From NCBI GenBank assembly GCA_018660835.1, contig JABJJN010000072.1, positions 1 to 64,000 of the forward strand: DNA of 64,000 nucleotides. The letters are read 5' to 3'. This document shows, one piece after another, positions 9,162-19,183 of the stretch. Position 1 is the first letter of the stretch; each line of letters starts with the position of its first letter. Source of the stretch: Gemmatimonadota bacterium. GTDB lineage: Bacteria > Latescibacterota > UBA2968 > UBA8231. The notes beneath the pieces were generated by a model. That model was not told the DNA's origin. It worked only from the letters and a program-made list of their open reading frames with translations, and did no database searches. The position numbers and the translations under genes were made by a program.

Positions 9162-11474
9162 CTATCCGGCGGCCGTTGAGAGCGAGTCACCCATGGCTGC
9201 CAGAATGCGATCTGGGCGCAGGGGCAATACATCCATCTGTATGCCAACCGCGTTCTGCACTGCCGCGGCCACAGCGGCAGGCGGGGGCGCAATGGACGCC
9301 TCGCCGACACCACGCACACCATAGGGATGACCAGGATTCGGTACTTCGACAATGATCGTCTCGATCATTGGGAGATCGAGACTCGTGGGCATGCGATAGT
9401 CGAGGAAGGTCGAATTTGCCATCCGACCCTGACTCGTGTAGGCGTATTCTTCGTTGAGAGCCCAACCGATGCCCTGCACGCTACCACCTTGCATCTGGCC
9501 CTCGACATAACTGGGATGAATCGCCTTGCCCGCATCCTGGATGACGGTAAATCTGAGGATCGTAACCTTGCCTGTCTCTGGATCGACCTCCACATCAACG
9601 ATATTGGCCGCGAAAGAGCCGCCCACACCGGTGTCGGGGTGGACGGTCGCTCGTCCAACAACAGGCCCGCCAGTATCCTCGAGTTCCGCTGCGAGATTCT
9701 TAAAAGTGGATTCTCTTGAGCCGTCGGTGGCGCGGAAGATTCCGTCCGCATATTCAACTTGCCCTGGCATCAACTCCCAAAGGATCGTGGCTCGTTCGAT
9801 CATCTGGCGCTTGACGTCCTCAGCGGCCTCGTAAGCGGCCCAACCGGTCGCATAGGTAACGCGACTTCCACCCGTCACATCTGTGTAGCCAATGGCACTG
9901 GTATCACCGACACTCGGATAGATATCCTCCGCACTCAGACCAAGTGTCTCCGCAAATTGCATAGCGATGGTCGTACGCGTGCCGCCGATGTCTGTGGAAC
10001 CCTCCACGAGATGAACCGTGCCATCCGCATTGACACTAGCTATCACGGCTGACTTCAGGCCGATATTGAACCAATAGCCGATGGCCATTCCGCGTCCACG
10101 GTGAGGGCCGGAGATTTCGGATCGGTAGTGGTCAGAATCACGCGCCACTTCCAGGCACTCACGACCACCGATCCGTGGATAGACAATGCCATCGACCCGA
10201 CGAGTTCCCTCCTCTGCGGCGTTATCGAGACGAAAGGAAATGGGATCTGTCCCGAGCTGCCGGGCAAGGTCATCCATCACCTTCTCGACAGGCCATGTGA
10301 CTTGCGTTGCACCAGGTGCACGGTAGGGCGCCGACTTTGGTTTGTTGACGACCACATCGTAGCCATCGACGATGGCATTGGGCATCGCATAGCAGGAAAA
10401 CACACACATCGCCGCCGCACCAATTTCTGCGCCGGGATAGGCACCGGCCTCGAGCGCGATATGTGCTTCGCCAGCAACGAGTTTGCCTGCAGCGTCCGTC
10501 GCCATTTTCACACGCACATAAGAGCCTGGGGTGGGACCCGTACTTTCGAAGACATCCGCCCGCGTCATGATGATCTTCACGGGAAGGCCACTCTTGCGTG
10601 ACAAGAGGGCCGCTACAGGCTCGACATAGACAGGGATTTTCCCACCAAAACCACCTCCGATTTCCTGCGGGATCACACGCACCTTTGATACAGGCAGATC
10701 CAGGATCGTAGCCAATTGCTTCTGTGCCGTGAACGATCCCTGCGTGCTAGTCCAGATCGTCAGTTGTCCATCGGGACTCCAGACGGCCGTACCATTATGT
10801 GGTTCGATGTACCCTTGGTGTACGGTCGCCGTGCGAATCTCTGCTTCCGCCACAAACGCCGCGCCTTCGAAAGCCGCTTGAACATTGCCCATCTCGTGTC
10901 GGATGTGGCTAGCGATGTTGCTCTTGCGACCGCTATCCTCGTTGAATTCTTGCGTCGTGAGACTCTCATGCAGCAAGGTCGCTGACTCTTTCATCGCCGC
11001 CTCAACGTCCGCCACGACATCGAGGACTTCGTATTCCACTTCGATCAGAGCCAGGGCTTCTTCCGCAATGTGAAGCGATGTCGCAGCGACACCCGCCACG
11101 GCATGACCCCGATATAGGGCCTTCTCTCCTGCGAGAATGTTGTCGCGCATGTATTGGGTGTCCGCGTGCCCTTCACCCAAATCGATCGACCCGCTTTGAA
11201 CCTCAGGCAAATCGGCTGCGGTAACGACAGCCCGAACACCTGCCAGAGCCTCTGCTTGGGTGGTGTCAATTCGAAGAATTCTGGCGTGGGCATGAGGACT
11301 CCTCAGAATCTGCCCATACAGCATTCCTGGCAGACGCACGTCCCCACCATATACGGCACGACCCGTGACTTTGTCGGTTCCATCGTGACGAATGGGGCGT
11401 GTGCCCAAGACCTTATAGGTCTTGGTGCCGAAATCGCGAATCTCGCCTTCTGAAGCCCCTGTGGTCTCGACCAT
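9162..11474 (-). CDS. Xanthine dehydrogenase-family molybdopterin-binding subunit
   Basis: GRAVYGGDVRLPGMLYGQILRSPHAHARI, QEIGGGFGGK, YRAPGATQ, GVRGVGEASI. Confidence 0.92.
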   Translation of the reverse strand: MVETTGASEGEIRDFGTKTYKVLGTRPIRHDGTDKVTGRAVYGGDVRLPGMLYGQILRSPHAHARILRIDTTQAEALAGVRAVVTAADLPEVQSGSIDLGEGHADTQYMRDNILAGEKALYRGHAVAGVAATSLHIAEEALALIEVEYEVLDVVADVEAAMKESATLLHESLTTQEFNEDSGRKSNIASHIRHEMGNVQAAFEGAAFVAEAEIRTATVHQGYIEPHNGTAVWSPDGQLTIWTSTQGSFTAQKQLATILDLPVSKVRVIPQEIGGGFGGKIPVYVEPVAALLSRKSGLPVKIIMTRADVFESTGPTPGSYVRVKMATDAAGKLVAGEAHIALEAGAYPGAEIGAAAMCVFSCYAMPNAIVDGYDVVVNKPKSAPYRAPGATQVTWPVEKVMDDLARQLGTDPISFRLDNAAEEGTRRVDGIVYPRIGGRECLEVARDSDHYRSEISGPHRGRGMAIGYWFNIGLKSAVIASVNADGTVHLVEGSTDIGGTRTTIAMQFAETLGLSAEDIYPSVGDTSAIGYTDVTGGSRVTYATGWAAYEAAEDVKRQMIERATILWELMPGQVEYADGIFRATDGSRESTFKNLAAELEDTGGPVVGRATVHPDTGVGGSFAANIVDVEVDPETGKVTILRFTVIQDAGKAIHPSYVEGQMQGGSVQGIGWALNEEYAYTSQGRMANSTFLDYRMPTSLDLPMIETIIVEVPNPGHPYGVRGVGEASIAPPPAAVAAAVQNAVGIQMDVLPLRPDRILAAMGDSLSTAAG

Positions 11475-11501
11475 GCGAACCCTCCTTCATCGGGTGATGC
11501 G

Positions 11502-11543
11502 AAAAAAGCGACGCCAATCTCTGTGGAGAGACCGGCGTCGCTT
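11502..11543 (-). terminator. Intrinsic terminator/attenuator-like hairpin inside the Mo-hydroxylase operon
   Basis: Minus strand AAGCGACGCCGGTCTCT-CCAC-AGAGATTGGCGTCGCTT followed by a T-run. Confidence 0.75.
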
Positions 11544-11596
11544 GATCGATTGCTACGAAGGTAACTGCAACCGACAAGTCTCCTTGCCGGCAATAT

Positions 11597-12067
11597 CTAC
11601 TCAGCAGTACCAGACGCATCGAGCACAGCGCGAACAATCTTATCGTAGCCCGTGCAGCGACACAGATTACCAGCCAACCAGTGGCGGACCTCGTGTTCGC
11701 TGGGATTTGGATTTTCATCGAGCAAAGCCTTGCTCGCCACCAGGAATCCCGGTGTACAGATCCCGCACTGCAAGCTGGCATGCTCGAGGAATTTCTGCTG
11801 CAGAGGATGCAGTCCCTCGGCACTGGCGAGGCCTTCAACCGTGCCCACCGTCTTGCCCTCAACTTCAGCGGCTAAAACGAGGCAGGAATCGACGAGAACG
11901 CCGTCCAGGGTCACACTGCAGGCACCACAATTGCCGTCGTTGCATCCTTCTTTCGTACCAGTGAACCCGAGTTCTTCGCGTAGCACTTCAAGCAGACTCT
12001 GACGCGCCTCGCAGAGAAACTCTGTTGGCTCACCGTTGATCGTGCATTGGACGTGGATCTTGCTCAT
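11597..12067 (-). CDS. [2Fe-2S] subunit of molybdenum hydroxylase (xanthine/CO dehydrogenase family)
   Basis: GCNDGNCGACSV, CGICTPGFLVA, GNLCRCTGYDKI. Confidence 0.93.
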   Translation of the reverse strand: MSKIHVQCTINGEPTEFLCEARQSLLEVLREELGFTGTKEGCNDGNCGACSVTLDGVLVDSCLVLAAEVEGKTVGTVEGLASAEGLHPLQQKFLEHASLQCGICTPGFLVASKALLDENPNPSEHEVRHWLAGNLCRCTGYDKIVRAVLDASGTAE

Positions 12068-12103
12068 GCTCTATTGCCTTTTGTCGGTGAGAGCGTCTCA
12101 GCG

Positions 12104-13036
12104 TCAGGACAACTGGTAAACTGCATGACCGCTCGACTGCACAGCGTTGGGCACGAATTCTCCATTGGCACGATTCACTGCACCAATGAGGGCACGCTTG
12201 GTCAAGACGCCCACCAGGTGTCGCCTGTATTCAGCCGGACCGCGCATGTCACTGATCGGCTTGGCTACTTGCTGCGCTGCCGCAGCGGCGGCGGCAATGG
12301 TTTCGTCATTGACCGGCTGTCCCTCGAGAGCAGCAGCTGCTTCGGGAACGGGCAGCGGCGTCGGTGCAACGGCAGCCAGTGCGACGCGAACCGTTTTGAA
12401 CACACGGGACTTGCTGCGCCCGCCCAGTTCGACAAAGGCCCCCGCGCCCACAACGGCAATGTCCATTTCGTTGCGGGGAATGAACCGCAAGTAGTGGGCG
12501 CCGCTATTTGGCTTTGGCATTGACATACGGATCGCGACCAGCATCTCGCCAGGCTGCAGCGCATTGGCTCCCGGCGCCGTACAGAAGTCTTCGACGGGTA
12601 ACTTGCGTTTGCCATTGGGTCCGATGATCTCCGCCTCGGCACCGTAGGCGATCAAGGCGGGAATACTATCGGCACTCGGCGAGGCATTGCAGAGATTGCC
12701 ACCGAGCGTCGCACGCCCCTGGATCTGGATACCACCGATGATCATGGACGCATCGGTGAGGCCGGCAAAGTGTTCTTTCACACCTTCGTCGTTATATATC
12801 CGCTGGCACGGGACGGCAGCCCCAATTCTCAGCCCCTTTCGAGGGCTGAGGCTCAGTTCGTTGGCCTCGGGGACATTCTTGATATCGACGACGCGTTCCG
12901 GTTGGAAGCGACGTGCACGCATCTGCACGATTAAGTCGGTACCACCCGCAAGCACGCGAGCAGAATCGCCCTTTTCGGACAGAAGTTTGACCGCTTCCCT
13001 TAGTGTAGTGGGCGCGGTGTACTCAAAATCTCTCAA
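12104..13036 (-). CDS. FAD-binding subunit of molybdenum hydroxylase
   Basis: VLAGGTDLIVQMR, IGGIQIQGRATLGGNLCNASPSAD; likely TTG start at 13036 with upstream AGGAG. Confidence 0.88.
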   Translation of the reverse strand: MRDFEYTAPTTLREAVKLLSEKGDSARVLAGGTDLIVQMRARRFQPERVVDIKNVPEANELSLSPRKGLRIGAAVPCQRIYNDEGVKEHFAGLTDASMIIGGIQIQGRATLGGNLCNASPSADSIPALIAYGAEAEIIGPNGKRKLPVEDFCTAPGANALQPGEMLVAIRMSMPKPNSGAHYLRFIPRNEMDIAVVGAGAFVELGGRSKSRVFKTVRVALAAVAPTPLPVPEAAAALEGQPVNDETIAAAAAAAQQVAKPISDMRGPAEYRRHLVGVLTKRALIGAVNRANGEFVPNAVQSSGHAVYQLS

Positions 13037-13144
13037 CGGGTAGCTCCTGAAGTGTTGGACCAGGGACGTTGGAGAAAACGCCTGTAGTTCGGACGTGGAT
13101 TGCGAAATCCGCTCGTCAGGCTGCCACAAGGGCAAACAACTGAC

Positions 13145-13166
13145 GGGCGGGAAAATCTACCCGCCC
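13145..13166. other. GC-rich inverted repeat between RND and Mo-hydroxylase operons
   Basis: GGGCGGG-AAAATCTA-CCCGCCC; no clear T-tract. Confidence 0.6.
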
Positions 13167-13210
13167 TCAAGCTGCTGTCAAGCAGGACGCTTTCTGCGAG
13201 GAACTCTCCT

Positions 13211-16200
13211 TCAAATTCGGGATTCCATCACCAATTCTGCTGCTTGTGCAGTTGCGGCTCGGCGGCGGTCGACCCAGAGCAGGAAACTATCGAGACTCTT
13301 CATTCCTGCTGGAACACCGAGTAGGATGATAAAGGTGGCGAAGAGGATGCCAAATCCCAGACTAACGGCCATAGGAATGAGAAACTGGGCCTGTACACTC
13401 TTTTCGAGAATCATCGGCAGGAGGGCGAAGAACGTCGTTGCCGACGTGAGGAAAATCGGCCGGAATCGCTGTCGGCCCGCCTCAATGATCGCTTCATCAC
13501 GACCATAACCTTGAGCACGTAGATCGTTGTGAAAACTGAGAAGAATGAGGGAATCATTGACGACAACCCCCGACAGAGCCACGACGCCAAACATGCTCAG
13601 CATGGCCAGATCCAGACCCATCAGCACATGACCCCAGATGGCGCCGATCATGCCGAAAGGAATGGCACTCATCACGACCAGCGGTTGCGTATAGGATTTG
13701 AAGGGAATCGCCAACAGGGCGTAGATCGCCAACATGGCGACTAGAAATCCTTGCGCCAGACTCGCGAAAGAGTCTGCCTGCTCACGCTGCTCACCCTCGT
13801 AGCTGAACCGCAACCCAGGATAATCCTGGATGAGTCCTGGCAGGAAGCGAGACTGAAGATCCTCGTTGATCTCGTCTGCATTGCCGCGCTTTGTGTCTAT
13901 ATCGGCGGTGACAGTGACGATCCTCTGGCCCTCGCTGCGCTGAATCGACGCGTAGCCATATCCGAGGGTTACATCAGCCACATAGCCAAAGGGAACTTCG
14001 ACGCCCTCTGGCGTGCGGATGCGCATGCCCTCGATATCCCCCAGGGCACGGCGTTCGTCGGCCGGGTAGCGGACCATGACCCGTGCATCATCGCTGCCAC
14101 GCTGAATTCGCAACGCCTCAGCTCCATAGAAGCCAGCCCGTACTTGTCCTGCCAGATCCGCCATGGTGAGACCCAGGGTTCGAGCCTGTGTCGTGAGGTC
14201 GAGACGCATCTCGAGCTTGCCTTCTTTGAAGCTGTCCTGGATCTCGGTGGTACCAGGATAGCTGGCGATCTCCCGCTTGAGGCGCTCGACGGCCACCAGC
14301 AGTTGATCGAAGTCTGCAGAGGCAAGCTGGATTTCGATCGCATTCCCAATAGAAAACAGACTGGCCGTGTACGTCACAGATTCGGGGCCTGACAGATCAC
14401 CTACAGCGGCGCGAATGTCTGCGGCAATCTGGGAACTCGCCGTGTTGCGCTCTTCCGATGGCTGCAATTCGATGACGATCTCGGCCAGGTGCGCTTGACC
14501 ACCAACACCTCCTGTGGCGGCAAAATTTGATCTGGCCCCCATCGGTTGATCGCCGATCAGACTGAAGATGTTGCGGTAGATCGATGGATCGCTCTCGTGA
14601 ACGGCGGCGCGCCGGTCATAGTCATCACGCACGCTCATGGCGGCCTGTTCGATATGACTCACAACACGGCCCGTCTGATCAACTGTCGTGCCCTGTGGCA
14701 TTTCGATCGCGATCGTTACCCAGTCGGAATCGATTTTCGGCATGAAAACAAACTTGATGTGACCACCCGCGACCCAGCCGCATGTAGCCAGCATGACGGC
14801 CACACCGATCGCCATCGTTGTCAACGAATTGCCAACGGCAGCACGCACGACAGGTGTATACCAGTGATCGATCACGTGCCGCAGGGCGCGATTAGATGCT
14901 GCCGACGTGCGCTCATGCCAATGCAGTGGTTTGCTGAAGATCATCGCCAGAAGATGACTGATCGAGCCAGGCTGGCTGGCCAGATGTGCAGGCAGGATGT
15001 ACAAAGCCTCCACCAAGGACAGAACAAGAACCGATACGACAATGATGGGAATGACAAACATGAACTTCCCCATGACACCATCCACAAAGGCCAGGGGCAT
15101 GAAGGCGGCGATCGAGGTGAGGATCGTGAAAATCACAGGCTTGCCGACCTCGAGTGTGCCATCGACGGCAGCCTGCAACAATGGCTTGCCGCGCTCCCGA
15201 TGCGCGAAGATGTTCTCGCCCACAACGATGGCATCATCGACAACAATTCCGAGAGCCACGATGAAGGCGAAGAGGGAGAGCATGTTGATTGAGACGTCGA
15301 AGGACTCGATCAGCAGAAAACTTCCGAGGAAGGAGATGGGGATTCCCATCATGACCCAGAAGGCCAGTCGCAGATCGAGAAACAGACTCAGAACGATGAA
15401 AACGAGGATCAACCCGAGCTTGGCATTGCGGATCAGCAGATCCAGCCGACTGCGCAGCAGACGAGCATCGTCGCGTACATAGTCGATTGCGATACCCGCA
15501 GGCAGGGACAAGCGCTGATCATCGACGTATTGCTTCACAAAATCTGAGATCTCCAGGGCACTTTCGTTTCCTGTCCGATACGCACCAACGACCGCCGCCG
15601 GGCGACCCTCGAAGCGCGAGATGAGATCGCTGTCCTGGAAGCCGTCGACGATGGTGGCGATTTGCCCCAGTTGGAGTTGTGTGCCATCGGCCGCGGTACT
15701 GATGACGATCGACTCATAATCGCGTCCGTCGTAGAGCAAACCCTTCGTGCGCAACAGGACCTCACCGGCACTGCCCTTCAGACTACCGGCGGGAAGATCA
15801 AGACTTGTGCGACGCACTGCCTCGGCGATCTGGGTCAGTGTGAGACCATGCCGACGGAGAGAAGTCTCAGAGACCTCGATCGACAACTCGTCGATCCGGA
15901 CACCGACCATCTCCACTTGTGACACGAGTGGTGATGCACGCAGGTCATCGCGTACACGCTCTGCGGCGACCTTCAGTGCTCGCTCCGACACATCGCCAAA
16001 GACCACGACATCAATGACTCGATTGCGGCGCGCGATCTGTTTGATGATCGGCGTCTCAGTTTCGGCTGGAAATGTGTCAATCCGGTCAATCTCGTTCTTG
16101 ATGTCCTCGAGCACTTGCTCACCATCAGCGCCCAACTGCAATTCGACGCTGACCATGGCCACCCCTTCCGCGGCAGTGGCTGAGATCTTGCGGACACCCT

Positions 16201-16426
16201 CCAGGCCGTTGAGACGCTCCTCGATGCGACGCACGACGCCATCCTCAACGTCCTCGGGACTGGCCCCCAGATAGGGCACCTGGATCTGGATGATGTCGAG
16301 GTCGAACTCGGGGAAGGTCTCCTTCTTCATGCGCGTGATACCGAGCACACCGGCAACCATGACGAAGACCATCAACAGATTGGCCGCCACATGATTTCGC
16401 GCCATCCAGGTGACAGATGAATTCAT
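13211..16426 (-). CDS. RND-family efflux permease (AcrB/HAE1-like)
   Basis: About 1071 aa, two TM bundles and periplasmic loops; ARNHVAANLLMVF, GIVVDDAIVVGENI. Confidence 0.92.
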   Translation of the reverse strand: MNSSVTWMARNHVAANLLMVFVMVAGVLGITRMKKETFPEFDLDIIQIQVPYLGASPEDVEDGVVRRIEERLNGLEGVRKISATAAEGVAMVSVELQLGADGEQVLEDIKNEIDRIDTFPAETETPIIKQIARRNRVIDVVVFGDVSERALKVAAERVRDDLRASPLVSQVEMVGVRIDELSIEVSETSLRRHGLTLTQIAEAVRRTSLDLPAGSLKGSAGEVLLRTKGLLYDGRDYESIVISTAADGTQLQLGQIATIVDGFQDSDLISRFEGRPAAVVGAYRTGNESALEISDFVKQYVDDQRLSLPAGIAIDYVRDDARLLRSRLDLLIRNAKLGLILVFIVLSLFLDLRLAFWVMMGIPISFLGSFLLIESFDVSINMLSLFAFIVALGIVVDDAIVVGENIFAHRERGKPLLQAAVDGTLEVGKPVIFTILTSIAAFMPLAFVDGVMGKFMFVIPIIVVSVLVLSLVEALYILPAHLASQPGSISHLLAMIFSKPLHWHERTSAASNRALRHVIDHWYTPVVRAAVGNSLTTMAIGVAVMLATCGWVAGGHIKFVFMPKIDSDWVTIAIEMPQGTTVDQTGRVVSHIEQAAMSVRDDYDRRAAVHESDPSIYRNIFSLIGDQPMGARSNFAATGGVGGQAHLAEIVIELQPSEERNTASSQIAADIRAAVGDLSGPESVTYTASLFSIGNAIEIQLASADFDQLLVAVERLKREIASYPGTTEIQDSFKEGKLEMRLDLTTQARTLGLTMADLAGQVRAGFYGAEALRIQRGSDDARVMVRYPADERRALGDIEGMRIRTPEGVEVPFGYVADVTLGYGYASIQRSEGQRIVTVTADIDTKRGNADEINEDLQSRFLPGLIQDYPGLRFSYEGEQREQADSFASLAQGFLVAMLAIYALLAIPFKSYTQPLVVMSAIPFGMIGAIWGHVLMGLDLAMLSMFGVVALSGVVVNDSLILLSFHNDLRAQGYGRDEAIIEAGRQRFRPIFLTSATTFFALLPMILEKSVQAQFLIPMAVSLGFGILFATFIILLGVPAGMKSLDSFLLWVDRRRAATAQAAELVMESRI

Positions 16427-17700
16427 CGCCGAGCCTCTTGTGCCGATTCTCCAGCGATACGCACCTGCATCCCGTGCGTCACCCCCTTCAGTTGCGAGAC
16501 GATCACACGCTCACCGTCAGCGAGAGACAGTCGGACAAGACCCTTGTCTCGACTTGTACGCACCACATCGGCATTGTGAATACGCAGCTGCCCTGCCGGT
16601 GTCACCGTCCACACTTGATCACTGGCATGAATTGCACCGCGTGGCAACTCGATCACGTTCTGTAGAACACGACCTCTGATCTCAATGTCGCAGAAGAGAC
16701 CAACCATCAGCGGCGCAGCGTCGTGTTTGTCACTTTCTTGAGCCCGTGCAGCACTCCCGGAAGCCTGTGTAGCACTCTGGGGAGACTGCAGAGCCGCTAC
16801 GCGACGATACGGATCGCTTACTTCGATGACGAGGTGTGCCATGCGACTACGCGGGTCCAACTCTCCCTCCGTGCGCACAACACGCCCTTGCCAGCGATGC
16901 TCGCGACCCGCATAGCGGGCGGTGATGGTAACTGGCGGGTGGGTTTCACTCTCCTCAGGATCCTGTGTGCCCACACTTGCAGGCGACTCGAGCGGGGAGG
17001 GCACATCTATCCAGGCCAGCTCCTCATCGGAGATCGGCACGAGAATCTCCGCCTTCTCGATGCTGTAGATCCGTGCAATGGCTCGTCCTATTCCTACATA
17101 CTGTCCTGCGTCAACGCTGGCTGTACGTACCCGACCATGAAATGGCGCACGGATCTGTGTGCGTTCGAGGCGAAGTTCACCTTCGCGCTGGCGCGCCTCA
17201 GACGCTCGCAGTGTCGCCTCCGCTGCACGTACCTGTGGTATACGCAAGACGAGAGGGTCAGCTTCCACACCCGGATGAACACGATCCCATTCGAGGCGAG
17301 CGATCTCTGCCTCGCCGTGTTCAAGCTGCAGCAGATAACGATTTCGCTCGACCTCGGCGCGCACCTGTTGGAGAGACAGTTCGTAGTCTTCCGGATCAAT
17401 GCGGGCCAGGAGCTCTCCGGCGGCGAAGAAACCACCGGATTCCAACTCAGGCGATATCCACTGCACAACACCAGTCACTTGCGACACCAGGTCGATTTCT
17501 CGATCCGGACGAACCGCTCCCTGTGCCCAAACGATGACCTGGTGCGTGCCAGCCTTGTCGTCCAGTGTCTGCACAAGGGGCCCCAGATCAACGCGGTCTA
17601 CACGTTGCGGCGCAGCTCGCATCGAACTGAGCAAGAAAAACAGGGCACCGCCACCGATTAGAATGGCGATGGGAAGTGTCGCTCGCAGCAGCCTACCCAT
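16423..17700 (-). CDS. RND periplasmic adaptor (membrane fusion protein)
   Basis: N-terminal TM, lipoyl-like/hairpin region, RTQIRAPFHGRVRTASVDAGQYV. Confidence 0.88.
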   Translation of the reverse strand: MGRLLRATLPIAILIGGGALFFLLSSMRAAPQRVDRVDLGPLVQTLDDKAGTHQVIVWAQGAVRPDREIDLVSQVTGVVQWISPELESGGFFAAGELLARIDPEDYELSLQQVRAEVERNRYLLQLEHGEAEIARLEWDRVHPGVEADPLVLRIPQVRAAEATLRASEARQREGELRLERTQIRAPFHGRVRTASVDAGQYVGIGRAIARIYSIEKAEILVPISDEELAWIDVPSPLESPASVGTQDPEESETHPPVTITARYAGREHRWQGRVVRTEGELDPRSRMAHLVIEVSDPYRRVAALQSPQSATQASGSAARAQESDKHDAAPLMVGLFCDIEIRGRVLQNVIELPRGAIHASDQVWTVTPAGQLRIHNADVVRTSRDKGLVRLSLADGERVIVSQLKGVTHGMQVRIAGESAQEARR

Positions 17701-17717
17701 GGTTAGGTCTCACAAGA

Positions 17718-19175
17718 TCAAATCGATGAGGAGGATTTCGGCACGGCAAAACCGCCGCCCAGTGCGACATACAGATCGATGCGTGCATCGAGACGTTGGC
17801 GTCGGATATTGAGTAGCTGACTGCGCGCCTCAAAAGCGCGCCGCTGAGACTCCAATAGCGCGATGTAGTCGCTCAGACCACGGGCATACCGCTCGCCTGC
17901 GAGACGCTCTGCGGCTGCAGCCTCTTTGACAGCGACCTGCATCGCGATCTGTTGTTCGCCTAAGGCCACCTCTTGTGACAAGGCGTCCTCTACCTCAGCG
18001 AAAGCACGCAAAGCGACGGCTGCATATTCGGCTCGTGCCACATCAGCGCTGGAGCTTGCCAACTCAACCTGAGCACGTAGACGGCCACCCTGAAGCAGAG
18101 GTTGGGAGATATTCGTCACCAGATTCCACACACTGTAGTCACCGTCCAGCAGATCGCTGAGGGCTGCGCTTGAACGACCTCCAGATGCGGTTAAACTGAT
18201 TCTTGGCAACAAGGAACGTCGGGCCTCGTCGATGCGCAGTTCGGCCGCCGTTAGTCGTCGCTCTCCCGCAGCCAGATCAGGACGTCGCTGGATCAGCTCT
18301 GCAGGAAGCCCTACCGGCACAGACCCAGCGATCTGTGGTAGCGCCCGGTCGGCGCTGAAGGTAGCGGCGGGATATCGTCCGAGCAGGATCTCCAATTGTC
18401 GCGTGCTGCCATCGAGCTGAGCCCGACGGAACGCCGCCGCCGCCCGCGCGCTGGCAGCACTGGAACGCGCCAGCCGAAGATCGAGGGACGTCCGGAGTCC
18501 ACGGTTGTAGCGATCCTCGATCTGCTGGGCGGAGCGCTCCTGACTGGTCACCGTTGACGTCGCCAGATCGAGCTGGTGTTGTGCTTCAATGACAGCGAAA
18601 TAGAGATGTGCGATCTGAGCGGCCACAGACAGATACGCCCCGGCCAGGTCCGCCTGCGCCGCCCCCACATCGGCCAGGGCCGCTGCGTGGCCGGCTCGCA
18701 AACGCCCCCACAGATCGACTTCCCAGGAGACGAGCAAGTTTGCAGCGACCCCTGTCGTTGTTGATGCGACGACCCCACCGCCGGCGGGACCAATGGGAAA
18801 CCCGATAAAATTTCGACGTGAACGGCTGCCGTCTGCACTCACCGCCACTTGCGGTTGCGAGGCGGCGCCCACGATCCGTGCCTGGGCGACGACCATGTCT
18901 ATTCGATGCGTCGCCGCCGCCAGATCATGATTCCCCGTCAGACCCTCTTCGATGAGTCTGGCCAGGGTAGAATCCCCCAGATCCTGCCACCACGAGGAGA
19001 CGGCCAAGGAATCGTCCGACGTCGTGTCGGCCAGGGCCGTTGTGGTCGAGGTGGTCTCCTGCGCCGTCCAGGCGACAGGCGTCGCAATGTCGATCTGAGG
19101 GTGTTGCGTCACGGGCACTGCCGCACAGCCAGCCAGTATCGCGGCGATCAGACAGAGGCAAGCTCGCATGGTCAT
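17718..19175 (-). CDS. TolC/NodT-family outer membrane efflux lipoprotein
   Basis: LAGCAA lipobox, ELIQRRPDLAAGERRLTAAELRIDEARRSLLPRISLTA. Confidence 0.9.
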   Translation of the reverse strand: MTMRACLCLIAAILAGCAAVPVTQHPQIDIATPVAWTAQETTSTTTALADTTSDDSLAVSSWWQDLGDSTLARLIEEGLTGNHDLAAATHRIDMVVAQARIVGAASQPQVAVSADGSRSRRNFIGFPIGPAGGGVVASTTTGVAANLLVSWEVDLWGRLRAGHAAALADVGAAQADLAGAYLSVAAQIAHLYFAVIEAQHQLDLATSTVTSQERSAQQIEDRYNRGLRTSLDLRLARSSAASARAAAAFRRAQLDGSTRQLEILLGRYPAATFSADRALPQIAGSVPVGLPAELIQRRPDLAAGERRLTAAELRIDEARRSLLPRISLTASGGRSSAALSDLLDGDYSVWNLVTNISQPLLQGGRLRAQVELASSSADVARAEYAAVALRAFAEVEDALSQEVALGEQQIAMQVAVKEAAAAERLAGERYARGLSDYIALLESQRRAFEARSQLLNIRRQRLDARIDLYVALGGGFAVPKSSSSI

Positions 19176-19183
19176 TCGTTTAT

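Noticed and set aside
14546-15292. 248-aa plus-strand ORF opposite the RND permease
   Set aside because: His/Asp-rich shadow translation of a conserved membrane protein gene
16723-17661. 312-aa plus-strand ORF opposite the RND adaptor
   Set aside because: Antisense shadow of a well-supported adaptor CDS; no recognisable domain
13211-19175. RND-MFP-TolC operon as a novel system
   Set aside because: Standard tripartite efflux organisation
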